NCBI GenBank assembly: GCA_947504185.1
Contig: CANNGJ010000007.1
Location: 1 to 64,000, forward strand
DNA from: an uncultured Tenacibaculum sp.
GTDB taxonomy: Bacteria > Bacteroidota > Bacteroidia > Flavobacteriales > Flavobacteriaceae
DNA: 64,000 nucleotides
Reading direction: 5' to 3'
The notes under the pieces were generated by a model, which made no database searches, was not told the DNA's origin, and saw nothing but the letters and a program-made list of their open reading frames with translations. The first letter of the stretch is position 1, and each line of letters opens with the position of its first letter. This document shows, piece after piece, positions 45,284 to 54,186 of the stretch. The translations under genes were made by a program, and so were the position numbers.

Positions 45284-46256
45284 AAAGAAAAATAAGTGGT
45301 TACGTTTTGGTTGTTTTCTAACAGGATATAACTTTAACCTATTAATGTCTTGTAGCGAAACGAGTAAGAAATCAGTGAAGAAATATACTGCAGCAATGTT
45401 AATCATAATGATTATTTGGCTATTAATAGGTGTTCTTTTTGCAAAAGAGTATTTAAGATTATCACTTATAGGAAGTGTAATTACAGGCTTGATATTAATG
45501 ATTATCATCATTCAAATTGAACGTCAAATTATTTTAGGTAATAAAAATAAAATAACTACAATTTTTAGAATAGTATTAGGAGTTACTATGGCTTTATTGG
45601 GGTCTATAATAATGGATCAAATGATTTTTAAAGAAGATATTCTTAAAGAAAAAAGGTTAGGCATTAATTATGAAATAAACAAAATTCTGCCTCAGAGAAT
45701 AGAAGAAATTAATACTCAAATAAAAGAATTAGACACCTTGTTAAATAAGAAAGAAAGGGAAAGAGATAGATTGATTATAGAAGTTAATAAGAAGCCCACA
45801 TTGAGACTCCCTAGTTATGAAACCAAAAAGAGTCCAAAAAAAATATTAATTAATGGAATAGAAAAAGATACAATAATAACTACTAGAACTAGTAAAATAA
45901 TATCAATCCCTAATCCAAAGACATCAAGTATTCCTAAACTAGCTAAAGAAATAGAAAAGTATTTAAGTAAAAAATCTGAGTTGCATGATAGAATTACAAG
46001 TGTCAGAGAAAAGATAGAAGGTGAAATATTAAATAGTAAAGGATTTTTAGATGAATTAAAAATTATGAAAAATATATTAATTACGTCTTCAGCTTCCTTA
46101 ATTGTTTGGGGGTTATGGATGTTTTTCTTTTTACTCATAGAATTATTAGTTGTATTTTCTAAAGTCTTTGAAAAAGAAAACGATTATGAAAGAATTATAA
46201 AGCATCAAATGGAGGTAAGAATAGCTGCAATTAATAAAATAACCAAAACTAATTAA
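45276..46256 (+). CDS. DUF4407 membrane protein
   Basis: A 326-aa protein of the DUF4407 type. It has an N-terminal W-L-R-F-G-C-F-L-T-G-Y-N segment, three membrane helices (about 40-60, 68-88, 97-118), a long coiled-coil domain (about 125-262) and a fourth helix (about 268-293). Function unknown; the fold suggests a membrane-anchored coiled-coil sensor or scaffold. It overlaps the preceding gene by 8 bp. The frameshifted small gene follows 1 bp after its stop. Confidence 0.82.
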   Translation: MFKKKNKWLRFGCFLTGYNFNLLMSCSETSKKSVKKYTAAMLIIMIIWLLIGVLFAKEYLRLSLIGSVITGLILMIIIIQIERQIILGNKNKITTIFRIVLGVTMALLGSIIMDQMIFKEDILKEKRLGINYEINKILPQRIEEINTQIKELDTLLNKKERERDRLIIEVNKKPTLRLPSYETKKSPKKILINGIEKDTIITTRTSKIISIPNPKTSSIPKLAKEIEKYLSKKSELHDRITSVREKIEGEILNSKGFLDELKIMKNILITSSASLIVWGLWMFFFLLIELLVVFSKVFEKENDYERIIKHQMEVRIAAINKITKTN

Positions 46257-46257
46257 C

Positions 46258-46480
46258 ATGAAAAACTTACTATTACTAACTACAATATTTTTATTATTAA
46301 CCGCATTTAAAGTAAAAGAAGAAAAAAAAGTTTTTATATGTAAAAGTGTGGCAAGCAAACGCTATCATTTAAAAAAAAACATGTAGAGGATTACAAGCTT
46401 GTAAAGTAGAAATAAAAACAACTACAATTAAAAAAGCAGAAAACTTAGGAAGAACTTTTTGTAAGTTAGAATCTAAATAA
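46258..46480 (+). pseudogene. Frameshifted small secreted Cys protein (A9 slip site)
   Basis: The ATG at 46258 opens a signal peptide (L-L-L-L-T-T-I-F-L-L-L-T-A) and V-F-I-C-K-S, but the frame stops at TAG 46384-46386 directly after a run of nine A (46371-46379). Removing one A joins it to C-R-G-L-Q-A-C-K-V-E and F-C-K-L-E-S-K, ending at TAA 46478-46480. The joined product resembles a small Cys-containing family that I recall from flavobacteria. It may be a true mutation, a sequencing error or programmed slippage. Confidence 0.7.
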
Positions 46481-46500
46481 TTCAAAAAGAAACAAATACA

Positions 46501-46541
46501 AACTCTGTTAATAATTAAGTTAACAGAGTTTTTTGTTTTTA
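46501..46541 (+). terminator. Intrinsic terminator ending the SPFH-DUF4407 operon
   Basis: An 11-bp perfect stem AACTCTGTTAA / TTAACAGAGTT (46501-46530) is followed by TTTTTGTTTTT. Confidence 0.88.
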
Positions 46542-46587
46542 CATAGTAAATGCTATTTTAGCAGAGACTTCAATTTCCTCAATTTAT

Positions 46588-48444
46588 ATGGCTCAAGAAA
46601 CTAAATATACCGAAGATAATATACGCTCGCTCGATTGGAAAGAACACATCCGTATGCGTCCGGGAATGTACATTGGTAAATTGGGAGACGGATCGTCTCC
46701 AGACGATGGAATTTATATTTTGGTAAAAGAAGTCTTAGACAACTCTATTGATGAGTTTGTTATGGGAACAGGAAAGACAATTGAAGTTTCTGTACAAGGA
46801 GATAAAGTAATTGTTCGTGATTATGGTCGTGGTATTCCGTTAGGGAAAGTTGTCGATGTAGTGTCGAAAATGAATACGGGTGGAAAGTACGATTCAAGAG
46901 CCTTTAAAAAATCGGTAGGGTTAAACGGAGTAGGTACCAAGGCGGTAAATGCTTTATCTACTTTTTTTAGAGTAGAATCTACACGTGACGGTAAGTCAGC
47001 ATCAGCAGAGTTTGAGAAAGGAAATCTTACTAATCAGGATTTATTAGAAGAAACATCGCGTAGAAGAGGAACTAAGGTTACCTTTATTGCTGATGAAACG
47101 ATCTTTAAAAATTATAAGTATCGTCCAGAATATATTATACGATTACTTAAAAACTACGTATACCTAAATCCAGGGTTAACCATTGTTTTTAACGGAGAAA
47201 AATTTCACTCAGAAAATGGATTAAAAGATTTATTGGAAGACAACAATAATCAAGACGATATGTTGTATCCAATTATCCATTTACGAGGAGACGATATTGA
47301 GGTGGCAATTACTCATAGTAAAACACAATACTCAGAAGAATACCATTCGTTTGTAAACGGACAACATACTACACAAGGAGGAACACATCAAGCAGCATTT
47401 AGAGAAGCCATTGTAAAAACCATTCGTGAGTTCTACGGAAAGAATTTTGAAGCTTCAGATGTCCGTAAGTCTATTATTTCTGCGATTTCTATTAAGGTAA
47501 TGGAACCTGTTTTTGAAAGTCAAACAAAAACAAAATTAGGTTCTACCGATATGGGTGGAGATTTACCAACGGTACGTACCTATATTAACGATTTTGTAAA
47601 AACGAAACTTGATAATTACTTACATAAAAACGTAGAAGTTGCTGAAGCGTTACAAAGAAAAATTTTGCAAGCAGAGAAGGAGCGTAAAGAATTGTCTGGT
47701 ATTCGTAAGCTAGCAAAAGATAGAGCAAAGAAAGCGAGTTTACACAATAAGAAATTACGTGATTGTCGTATCCATTTTGGAGATACCAAGAAAGAGGGGT
47801 ACCTAGACACCACCTTGTTTATAACGGAGGGAGATTCAGCAAGTGGATCGATTACCAAATCACGAAATGTAAATACGCAGGCGGTATTTAGTTTAAAAGG
47901 AAAGCCTCTAAATTCATACGGATTAACAAAGAAGATTGTATACGAGAATGAAGAGTTTAACTTATTACAATCTGCTTTAAATATCGAAGATGGGTTAGGA
48001 GATTTACGTTATAACAACATTGTAATTGCAACCGATGCCGATGTAGATGGTATGCACATTCGTTTGTTATTAATTACGTTCTTTTTACAGTTCTTTCCTG
48101 AGGTAATTAAAGAAGGACATTTATACATTTTAGAAACTCCGTTATTTAGAGTTCGAAATAAAAAAGAAACCATCTACTGTTATTCTGAAGAAGAGAAACA
48201 AGATGCGATGAATAAGCTAAGAGGTAAACCAGAGATTACTCGATTTAAAGGATTGGGTGAGATTTCTCCGAATGAGTTTGTGCATTTTATTGGAGACGAT
48301 ATTCGTTTAGATCCGGTAATGTTAGACAAGGAAATGTCAATAGAGCAAATGCTACAATTCTATATGGGTAAAAATACACCTGATCGTCAGAAATTTATCA
48401 TCGAAAACTTAAAAGTTGAATTAGATATGGCAGAGGAAAATTAG
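46588..48444 (+). CDS. parE: DNA topoisomerase IV subunit B
   Basis: A 618-aa type IIA topoisomerase ATPase subunit. The GHKL domain has R-M-R-P-G-M-Y-I-G, the D-N-S-I-D-E ATP/Mg site and G-L-N-G-V-G-T-K-A. The transducer domain follows, and the TOPRIM domain has E-G-D-S-A-S-G-S and D-A-D-V-D-G. It is shorter than gyrase B, as expected for ParE. Decatenates chromosomes with ParC. Two small membrane-protein genes separate it from parC on the same strand. Confidence 0.95.
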   Translation: MAQETKYTEDNIRSLDWKEHIRMRPGMYIGKLGDGSSPDDGIYILVKEVLDNSIDEFVMGTGKTIEVSVQGDKVIVRDYGRGIPLGKVVDVVSKMNTGGKYDSRAFKKSVGLNGVGTKAVNALSTFFRVESTRDGKSASAEFEKGNLTNQDLLEETSRRRGTKVTFIADETIFKNYKYRPEYIIRLLKNYVYLNPGLTIVFNGEKFHSENGLKDLLEDNNNQDDMLYPIIHLRGDDIEVAITHSKTQYSEEYHSFVNGQHTTQGGTHQAAFREAIVKTIREFYGKNFEASDVRKSIISAISIKVMEPVFESQTKTKLGSTDMGGDLPTVRTYINDFVKTKLDNYLHKNVEVAEALQRKILQAEKERKELSGIRKLAKDRAKKASLHNKKLRDCRIHFGDTKKEGYLDTTLFITEGDSASGSITKSRNVNTQAVFSLKGKPLNSYGLTKKIVYENEEFNLLQSALNIEDGLGDLRYNNIVIATDADVDGMHIRLLLITFFLQFFPEVIKEGHLYILETPLFRVRNKKETIYCYSEEEKQDAMNKLRGKPEITRFKGLGEISPNEFVHFIGDDIRLDPVMLDKEMSIEQMLQFYMGKNTPDRQKFIIENLKVELDMAEEN

Positions 48445-48448
48445 TAAG

Positions 48449-48640
48449 ATGGAAAAGTCAACCAGAATAAGAATATACTTAGTTATAGCCGCAACCTTTT
48501 TCTTTATCAGTTTATTTAACTTAGATTTTGATGATTTAAGCTGGACTAAAAACAGCAAAATCTATATAAGAATGTTAGTTGCTGTATTAGTTTATATAGT
48601 AATTTTCTTAAGCAGTAAAAAACTAAACAAGAACTTTTAA
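48449..48640 (+). CDS. Micro-membrane protein between parE and parC (copy 1)
   Basis: A 63-aa protein with two membrane helices (about 9-24 and 39-56) joined by the loop L-F-N-L-D-F-D-D-L-S-W. It starts 4 bp after parE and is therefore cotranscribed. The same loop recurs in the next ORF, so the two are paralogues. No known family is recognised. The strict conservation of the acidic loop across both copies indicates selection. Confidence 0.7.
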   Translation: MEKSTRIRIYLVIAATFFFISLFNLDFDDLSWTKNSKIYIRMLVAVLVYIVIFLSSKKLNKNF

Positions 48641-48658
48641 AAGAGGTAGAATTAAAAA

Positions 48659-48832
48659 ATGGATAAAAGGAAAATATTATTGCCAGTTGCTTTTACAATC
48701 TTCTTTATGAACTTATTTAATCTTGATTTTGATGATTTAAGTTGGTTAGTAAATAAAAGATATTACATAGGAATGTTAGTTGGAGTGTTATTTATTATAG
48801 CTGTAGCTTTATTTACAAAAAAGAAAGATTAA
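48659..48832 (+). CDS. Micro-membrane protein between parE and parC (copy 2)
   Basis: A 57-aa protein (ATG 48659, TAA 48830-48832) with the same layout: helix, L-F-N-L-D-F-D-D-L-S-W loop, Y-I-G-M-L-V-G-V-L helix and a basic tail. It is 18 bp after copy 1 and 34 bp before parC. The duplicated loop is identical over 11 residues while the rest has diverged, which argues that the loop is the functional part. Confidence 0.7.
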   Translation: MDKRKILLPVAFTIFFMNLFNLDFDDLSWLVNKRYYIGMLVGVLFIIAVALFTKKKD

Positions 48833-48866
48833 ATACGAAATTTAATAAACGTTTATACATTCATAA

Positions 48867-51584
48867 ATGAGTGAAGAAAACAACAATTACGAACACGACG
48901 AAGAGTTAGCAAACGAAAATCAATCTGAACCTACAGAAACGATAACCAAGGTTACTGGAATGTACAAAGAATGGTTTTTAGATTACGCTTCGTATGTAAT
49001 TTTAGAACGTGCAGTACCATCTATCGAAGACGGATTTAAACCCGTACAACGTCGTATTATGCACTCGATGAAAGATTTAGATGATGGTCGTTACAACAAG
49101 GTAGCTAATATTGTAGGGCACACCATGCAGTATCACCCACACGGTGACGCTTCTATTGGTGATGCCATGGTACAATTAGGGCAAAAAGAATTGTTGATTG
49201 ATATGCAGGGTAACTGGGGTAATATCTTAACAGGAGATAGAGCTGCAGCATCACGTTATATCGAAGCACGTTTATCTAAGTTCGCCTTAGAAGTTGTTTT
49301 CAATCCAAAAACGACAGAGTGGAAAATGTCGTACGATGGTAGAAGAAAAGAACCGATTGATTTACCAGTAAAGTTCCCGTTATTATTAGCACAAGGAGCA
49401 GAAGGTATTGCGGTAGGTTTATCAACCAAAATTTTACCACATAACTTTAACGAGTTAATCGATGCTTCTATAAAATATTTAAAAGGAAGAAGTTTTACTA
49501 TTGTTCCCGATTTTTTAACAGGAGGTATTGCCGATTTTACCAATTATAACGACGGTAAAAGAGGAGGGAAGGTTCGTGTACGCGCAAAAATATCGCAGTT
49601 AGATAAAAAGACCTTAGTAATTACCGAAATCCCTTTTAGTACTACGACATCTTCATTGATTGATAGTATTTTAAAAGCAAATGATAAGGGTAAAATCAAG
49701 ATAAAAAAGATTGAAGATAACACGGCAGCAAATGTGGAGATTTTAGTGCATTTACCTGCCAATGTATCTCCCGATAAAACCATTGATGCATTATACGCAT
49801 TTACCAATTGCGAAACTTCTATTTCGCCATTAGCGTGTACGATTGAAAACAACAAGCCTGTTTTTGTTGGAGTTTCTGAAATGCTAAAACATTCTACCGA
49901 TTTAACTGTTAAGTTGTTAAAGCTAGAATTAGAAATTCAGTTACATGAATTAGAAGAACAATGGCATTTTGCTTCTTTAGAGCGTATTTTTATTGAAAAT
50001 AGGATTTATCGTGATATTGAAGAAGTTGAAACTTGGGAAGGCGTAATTGAAGCCATCGATAAAGGTTTACAACCACACATAAAACATTTAAAACGTCCAA
50101 TTACCGAAGAGGATATTGTGCGTTTAACAGAAATCAGAATTAAGAAGATTTCTAAGTTCGATATTGATAAAGCAAAGCAACATATCGAAAGCTTAGAAGA
50201 TAAAATAGCAGAGGTTAAAAACTTCTTAGCAAACCTTATCGATTTTGCAATCGACTATTTTAAAGGCTTAAAAGCAAAATACGGTAAAGGTCGCGAGCGT
50301 AAAACCGAAATCAGAATCTTTGATGATATCGTAGCTACCAAAGTAGTAATGCGTAACACCAAGTTATATGTAAATAGAGAAGAAGGATTTGTAGGTACTT
50401 CGTTGAAAAAAGACGAATACGTTACCGATTGTGCCGATATTGATGATATTATCGTGTTTAGAGACAATGGTAGCATGCAAGTTATTAAAGTAGCTTCTAA
50501 AACCTTTGTAGGTAAAGGAATAATGCACATTACAGTCTTTAAAAAGAAAGACAAACGCACGGTGTATAATATGATTTACAAAGACGGTCCAAAAGGGCCG
50601 AGTTATATGAAGCGTTTTAATGTAACCAGTGTAACTAGAGATAAAGAATACAACTTGGCGAACGACAATCCAAAATCGAAAGTATTGTATTTCACTGCGA
50701 ATCCGAATGGTGAAGCTGAGGTGGTAACCATTAATTTACGTGCGGTTGGTAGTATTAAAAAACTAAAATGGGATATTGATTTTGCGGATTTAGCAATTAA
50801 AGGACGTGGTGTTCGTGGTAATCAAGTTAGTAAGTTTGCTATTAAGAAGATTGAATTTAAATCAGCTGGAGTTTCTACCTTAAAACCTCGAAAAATTTGG
50901 TTTGATGATGCTGTACAACGCTTAAATGTTGATGGTAGAGGAGATTTATTAGGGGAGTTTAGAGCAGAGGATAAAATTTTAATTGCCACACAATCGGGTA
51001 AAATAAAAGCGGTATCGCCAGATTTAGCGATGCATTTTGATAGCGATATGATTGTGCTAGAAAAATGGAAAGCGAACAAACCAATATCAGCTATTTATTT
51101 CGATGGAGGTAAAGAGCGTTACTATGTAAAACGTTTTTTAATTGAAACGACAGATAAAGAAGAAGTATTTATTTCGGATACTGAAAAATCGAAACTCGAA
51201 ATTATAGCGACCGATTACCGCCCAATGGCTGAGGTTATTTTCTCGAAACGTAGTTTGGATAAGATTGATGTTAATTTCGAAGATTTTATTGCTGTAAAAG
51301 GTATTAAAGCACAAGGAAATCAGTTAACAACCGATAAAATACGAACAGTTAATTTATTAGAATCTTTACCATACGAAGAACCTGAAGAAGAAAAGGTAGA
51401 AGAGATTGAGGTAAATGAAGAAGAAATTATAGAGGATACCTTACCACTAGAGATTGAAGAAGTTCCTCAAAAAGATTTTGTAGAAACTAAAGAAGACAAA
51501 GCAAGAAAAGCTTTAGAGCGTGCACTTCAAAAAAAGAAAAAGGCAAAAGAAGAGGACGACGATAGTCAAACAGCGTTATTTTAA
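48867..51584 (+). CDS. parC: DNA topoisomerase IV subunit A
   Basis: A 905-aa type IIA topoisomerase cleavage subunit. The winged-helix region has E-R-A-V-P-S-I-E-D-G-F-K-P-V-Q-R-R, and the active-site tyrosine is in A-A-S-R-Y-I-E-A-R near 130. The C-terminal beta-pinwheel (about 500-800) lacks a clear gyrase GyrA box, supporting ParC. The C-terminus (about 830-905) is a highly charged Glu/Lys tail. The racemase gene starts at the next base. Confidence 0.95.
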   Translation: MSEENNNYEHDEELANENQSEPTETITKVTGMYKEWFLDYASYVILERAVPSIEDGFKPVQRRIMHSMKDLDDGRYNKVANIVGHTMQYHPHGDASIGDAMVQLGQKELLIDMQGNWGNILTGDRAAASRYIEARLSKFALEVVFNPKTTEWKMSYDGRRKEPIDLPVKFPLLLAQGAEGIAVGLSTKILPHNFNELIDASIKYLKGRSFTIVPDFLTGGIADFTNYNDGKRGGKVRVRAKISQLDKKTLVITEIPFSTTTSSLIDSILKANDKGKIKIKKIEDNTAANVEILVHLPANVSPDKTIDALYAFTNCETSISPLACTIENNKPVFVGVSEMLKHSTDLTVKLLKLELEIQLHELEEQWHFASLERIFIENRIYRDIEEVETWEGVIEAIDKGLQPHIKHLKRPITEEDIVRLTEIRIKKISKFDIDKAKQHIESLEDKIAEVKNFLANLIDFAIDYFKGLKAKYGKGRERKTEIRIFDDIVATKVVMRNTKLYVNREEGFVGTSLKKDEYVTDCADIDDIIVFRDNGSMQVIKVASKTFVGKGIMHITVFKKKDKRTVYNMIYKDGPKGPSYMKRFNVTSVTRDKEYNLANDNPKSKVLYFTANPNGEAEVVTINLRAVGSIKKLKWDIDFADLAIKGRGVRGNQVSKFAIKKIEFKSAGVSTLKPRKIWFDDAVQRLNVDGRGDLLGEFRAEDKILIATQSGKIKAVSPDLAMHFDSDMIVLEKWKANKPISAIYFDGGKERYYVKRFLIETTDKEEVFISDTEKSKLEIIATDYRPMAEVIFSKRSLDKIDVNFEDFIAVKGIKAQGNQLTTDKIRTVNLLESLPYEEPEEEKVEEIEVNEEEIIEDTLPLEIEEVPQKDFVETKEDKARKALERALQKKKKAKEEDDDSQTALF

Positions 51585-52271
51585 ATGAAAACAATAGGAT
51601 TAATAGGAGGTATTACACCACAGTCAACCATTATGTACTATCAAGTATTAAATAAGTTGGCTGCCAAAAACTTTGGCGATAAGCATTCGGCTAAAGTGTT
51701 AATTCATTCTGTCGATTTTGGAGAAATATCAAAACTACAATCTGAAGGAAAATGGGATGTATTGGGAACAATTATGGCCAATGCAGCTAAAAGCTTAGAA
51801 GCTGGTGGAGCAAGTTGTGTAGTTATTTGTGCTAATACGATGCATTTAACAATAAATGAGGTTGAGCAAGCTGTAAATATTCCCGTAATTCATATCGCTA
51901 AAGCTACAGGAGAACGTATTTTAGAAAAAAATCTTACTAAAGTAGCGTTATTAGGTACTAAATACACGATGGAGAAAACCTTTTACACCGATGTCTTAAA
52001 AGATATGGGAATTGAAACTTTAATTCCAGAGAAAGAAGATAGAGAGCTTATTCATAATGTGATTTATACTGAATTAGCAAAAGGTGTTTTAAGTGAATCT
52101 TCTAAAGAAGCATATAAAGTAATTATTAAAAAGTTAGAGCAAAAAGGAGCAGAAGGCGTTATTTTAGGATGTACAGAAATTCCTTTGTTAATACAACAAG
52201 AAGACGTGTCTATTCCAGTTTTTGATACAACAACGATACATGCAACCAAAGCATTTAATCTAGCAAAATAA
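51585..52271 (+). CDS. Aspartate/glutamate racemase family protein
   Basis: A 228-aa cofactor-independent racemase. It has the start G-L-I-G-G-I-T-P-Q-S-T near 6, one catalytic cysteine in V-V-I-C-A-N-T-M-H near 83, and the second in G-V-I-L-G-C-T-E-I near 193. Could make D-aspartate or D-glutamate. It begins directly after the parC stop and its stop overlaps the MscS start by one base, so it is part of the same transcript. Confidence 0.9.
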   Translation: MKTIGLIGGITPQSTIMYYQVLNKLAAKNFGDKHSAKVLIHSVDFGEISKLQSEGKWDVLGTIMANAAKSLEAGGASCVVICANTMHLTINEVEQAVNIPVIHIAKATGERILEKNLTKVALLGTKYTMEKTFYTDVLKDMGIETLIPEKEDRELIHNVIYTELAKGVLSESSKEAYKVIIKKLEQKGAEGVILGCTEIPLLIQQEDVSIPVFDTTTIHATKAFNLAK

Positions 52272-53125
52272 TGAAAGACTTATTTAGATATCGATTTGAT
52301 TTAGATTCATTTTTTGGCATTTTTGGCTACATACTCCTAGTTGCATTTGTAGCCTGGGTATTGTCGCGAATTATACGTTATATCATTGTCCAAATTATAA
52401 AGCGCAGAAAAACCGATCGTTTTGGTAAAACGAGCATTCTGTTTTTAAGAAACTCAGTAAAGTTTTTCCTTGGTCTTTTTGGTATTGTGTATATTATTAT
52501 GACGGTGCCTGCTTTTCGTAGCAAAGCAACCTTAATTTTTTCTGGAGCTGGTATTTTAGCCGCTATTATTGGTTTTGCTGCACAAGCAGCCTTATCTAAT
52601 TTAATTGCAGGGGCATTTATTGTTATTTTTCGCCCCTTTCGTGTAGGTGATTATATTCGTTTAGACGATACCCGTATGGGTATTGTTGAAGATATTACGC
52701 TACGTCATACGGTAATTAATAATTTTGAAAACAAACGATTGATTATACCGAATTCGGTAATTAGTACCGATTCGGTATTGAATCATACCATTGAAGATTC
52801 GCATGTATTGAGTTTTAATAATTTTAAACTAGGGATTAAAGCTAATATCGATTTAGCTCGAAAAATTATACAAGAAGAAGCGATTAAACTACCTACGGTA
52901 ATCGATTTTAGAACACCAGAACAGGTAATGGCCGACAAAGAACAAGTAGATGTTCGTGTTATTGATGTACATACTGACCATATACACATGCGTGCCTATG
53001 TTTGGTTAAACGAACCTTTCCAAGAATTTAAAACCAAATGTGCTTTGAAAGAAGCGGTGCATAAGCGTTTTTTGGCAGAAGGAGTACAGTTACCAATTCC
53101 TATACATAAGGTGATTAAAGTGTAA
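52271..53125 (+). CDS. Small-conductance mechanosensitive channel (MscS family)
   Basis: A 284-aa MscS-type channel with three membrane helices (about 15-38, 60-82, 93-120). The pore helix is G-A-G-I-L-A-A-I-I-G-F-A-A-Q, followed by the F-R-P-F-R-V-G-D-Y-I beta-domain signature, and then the cytosolic alpha/beta vestibule. Releases solutes on hypo-osmotic shock. It overlaps the racemase gene by one base. Confidence 0.92.
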   Translation: MKDLFRYRFDLDSFFGIFGYILLVAFVAWVLSRIIRYIIVQIIKRRKTDRFGKTSILFLRNSVKFFLGLFGIVYIIMTVPAFRSKATLIFSGAGILAAIIGFAAQAALSNLIAGAFIVIFRPFRVGDYIRLDDTRMGIVEDITLRHTVINNFENKRLIIPNSVISTDSVLNHTIEDSHVLSFNNFKLGIKANIDLARKIIQEEAIKLPTVIDFRTPEQVMADKEQVDVRVIDVHTDHIHMRAYVWLNEPFQEFKTKCALKEAVHKRFLAEGVQLPIPIHKVIKV

Positions 53126-53137
53126 CGGTTCGGCTAT

Positions 53138-53160
53138 GTGTAATATCCCTAAAGGGTATT
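53138..53160. terminator. Bidirectional terminator between mscS and the HEPN-like gene
   Basis: The hairpin AATATCCCT-AA-AGGGTATT (bulged T) lies across the end of the convergent HEPN-like gene and just after mscS. The U tract is weak. Confidence 0.5.
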
Positions 53161-53991
53161 GCGTATAGGTTTTACAGGCATTAATTTTTCATGTATTTTA
53201 TCTAATACACCCTCTTCAATATCTTCAGCTCCAGCAATGTTTTGAAGAAGTACTTTTAAATATTTACTTCTTTTCTCATGACCAAAGGAAATATACCTTA
53301 ATTGACTTTTATTTTTATACTTAAAGTGATTTTCTATTGCTTCGATAAAGAACCTTTCCTTATCAATATTGTTTATTATATACTTGTCAATTTCCGCAAC
53401 AAAGTCTTGAGTTGCTTTAATTAGTGAGGCAGTCTCTTTGAATGTGAAATCTGAGCCGTTTTCCCAAGTGTTTTTTAATTGAGCAATATCAAGTCCAGAA
53501 AATCGAGTTTTGACTTCTTGAGCTTTATCTATCAAGTAATCAATACTCTGTTTTCTTATTTCGTTATCAATATCATAATGAAAAGTGTAATTTCTCCAGG
53601 TTATAAGTACTTCCATTAATCCTATTAGAATTGGGTCTATTTCAATTTCATCGGCTATATAAATTGTCTTTTTGTATACTGATTGACCAGCTTTAGAAAA
53701 AAGTGATGTAAAGGTTTCAGAGTAAAGGAGTTTTGGTTTTCTATTTAACTCCGTCATATACATTTCAAGAGATTCAACAGCCCAGCCCAAAAATGACTTC
53801 AGCATAAATACTCTAGTTCTATCAGCAGATCGTTTCTGATCTTTTGGATTCCATGATGTACTGAAAGATTCTGGTTTCTCAGTTATTATTCCACTTTGAA
53901 TACCATCAATACCAACTAATGCGGTTATCAAGAAATGATTGGCTTGACCGAAGCGTTTTTTAAAACCTTTTTTAGCTGGAGTAGTATTCAT
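53149..53991 (-). CDS. Putative HEPN-domain protein
   Basis: A helical protein of about 280 aa. The first in-frame ATG is at 53991 (M-N-T-T-P-A-K-K-G); an upstream TTG at 54012 would run into the tRNA-like element and is rejected. The key feature is R-N-Y-T-F-H at 133-138, an R-N-x3-H motif matching the HEPN ribonuclease consensus Rx4-6H with a polar residue after Arg, inside a predicted helix. Otherwise it has no family signature that I recognise. It follows the TIR gene on the same strand with the tRNA-like element in between. RNase activity is inference. Confidence 0.6.
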   Translation of the reverse strand: MNTTPAKKGFKKRFGQANHFLITALVGIDGIQSGIITEKPESFSTSWNPKDQKRSADRTRVFMLKSFLGWAVESLEMYMTELNRKPKLLYSETFTSLFSKAGQSVYKKTIYIADEIEIDPILIGLMEVLITWRNYTFHYDIDNEIRKQSIDYLIDKAQEVKTRFSGLDIAQLKNTWENGSDFTFKETASLIKATQDFVAEIDKYIINNIDKERFFIEAIENHFKYKNKSQLRYISFGHEKRSKYLKVLLQNIAGAEDIEEGVLDKIHEKLMPVKPIRNTL

Positions 53992-54000
53992 ATTTTTTTG

Positions 54001-54088
54001 TGTATCTGGCAAGAGTTGAACCTGCTCTCTTCCTTTTAGAGAACCAAATATTGGTTTTTAAGGGAAGCGCCCCACGGCCTCAGATACA
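54001..54088 (-). ncRNA. tRNA-like structured element between the TIR and HEPN-like genes
   Basis: On the minus strand GTATCTG (54087-54081) pairs perfectly with CAGATAC (54008-54002) as a 7-bp acceptor-like stem. It is directly next to a canonical T arm (54025-54009: stem GCAGG/CTTGC, loop TTCAACT). A 5-bp stem CTTCC/GGAAG (54067-54063 with 54033-54029) sits where an anticodon stem would be, but its loop carries an inserted hairpin AACCAA-TAT-TTGGTT. There is no normal D arm, no T8 and no encoded CCA. It is not a functional tRNA by these criteria. It could be a tRNA-mimic RNA, an integration-site remnant or a small inverted-repeat element. Confidence 0.5.
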
Positions 54089-54162
54089 TTCAACTTTTGT
54101 TTATTTTAATTAATACTAACTTTTAGGCTATGATTAGTATGGGAGTTAAAGTACTAGTAAAC

Positions 54163-54186
54163 TTTTGATTAAGCACTTAGTCAAAA
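54163..54186 (-). terminator. Hairpin immediately after the TIR gene
   Basis: An inverted repeat TTTTGA / TCAAAA with additional internal pairing lies just downstream of the TIR stop codon. It could terminate or attenuate transcription, or define the start of the RNA region. A second inverted repeat, ATACTAA/TTAGTAT, is at 54113-54140. Confidence 0.45.

Noticed and set aside
41881..46580. Prophage or plasmid remnant
   Set aside because: HNH and GIY-YIG genes alone do not show a phage: there is no integrase, capsid, portal, terminase or replication gene.
53992..54012. Upstream TTG start for the HEPN-like gene
   Set aside because: It would add seven residues encoded by the 3' end of the tRNA-like element; the ATG at 53991 is a simpler start.
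54001..54094. Integron attC-like site (core-like GTTGAAC and ATTCAAC)
   Set aside because: The two cores are in the wrong relative orientation for an attC hairpin, no integrase is in the window, and the 7-bp plus T-arm geometry fits a tRNA-like fold better.
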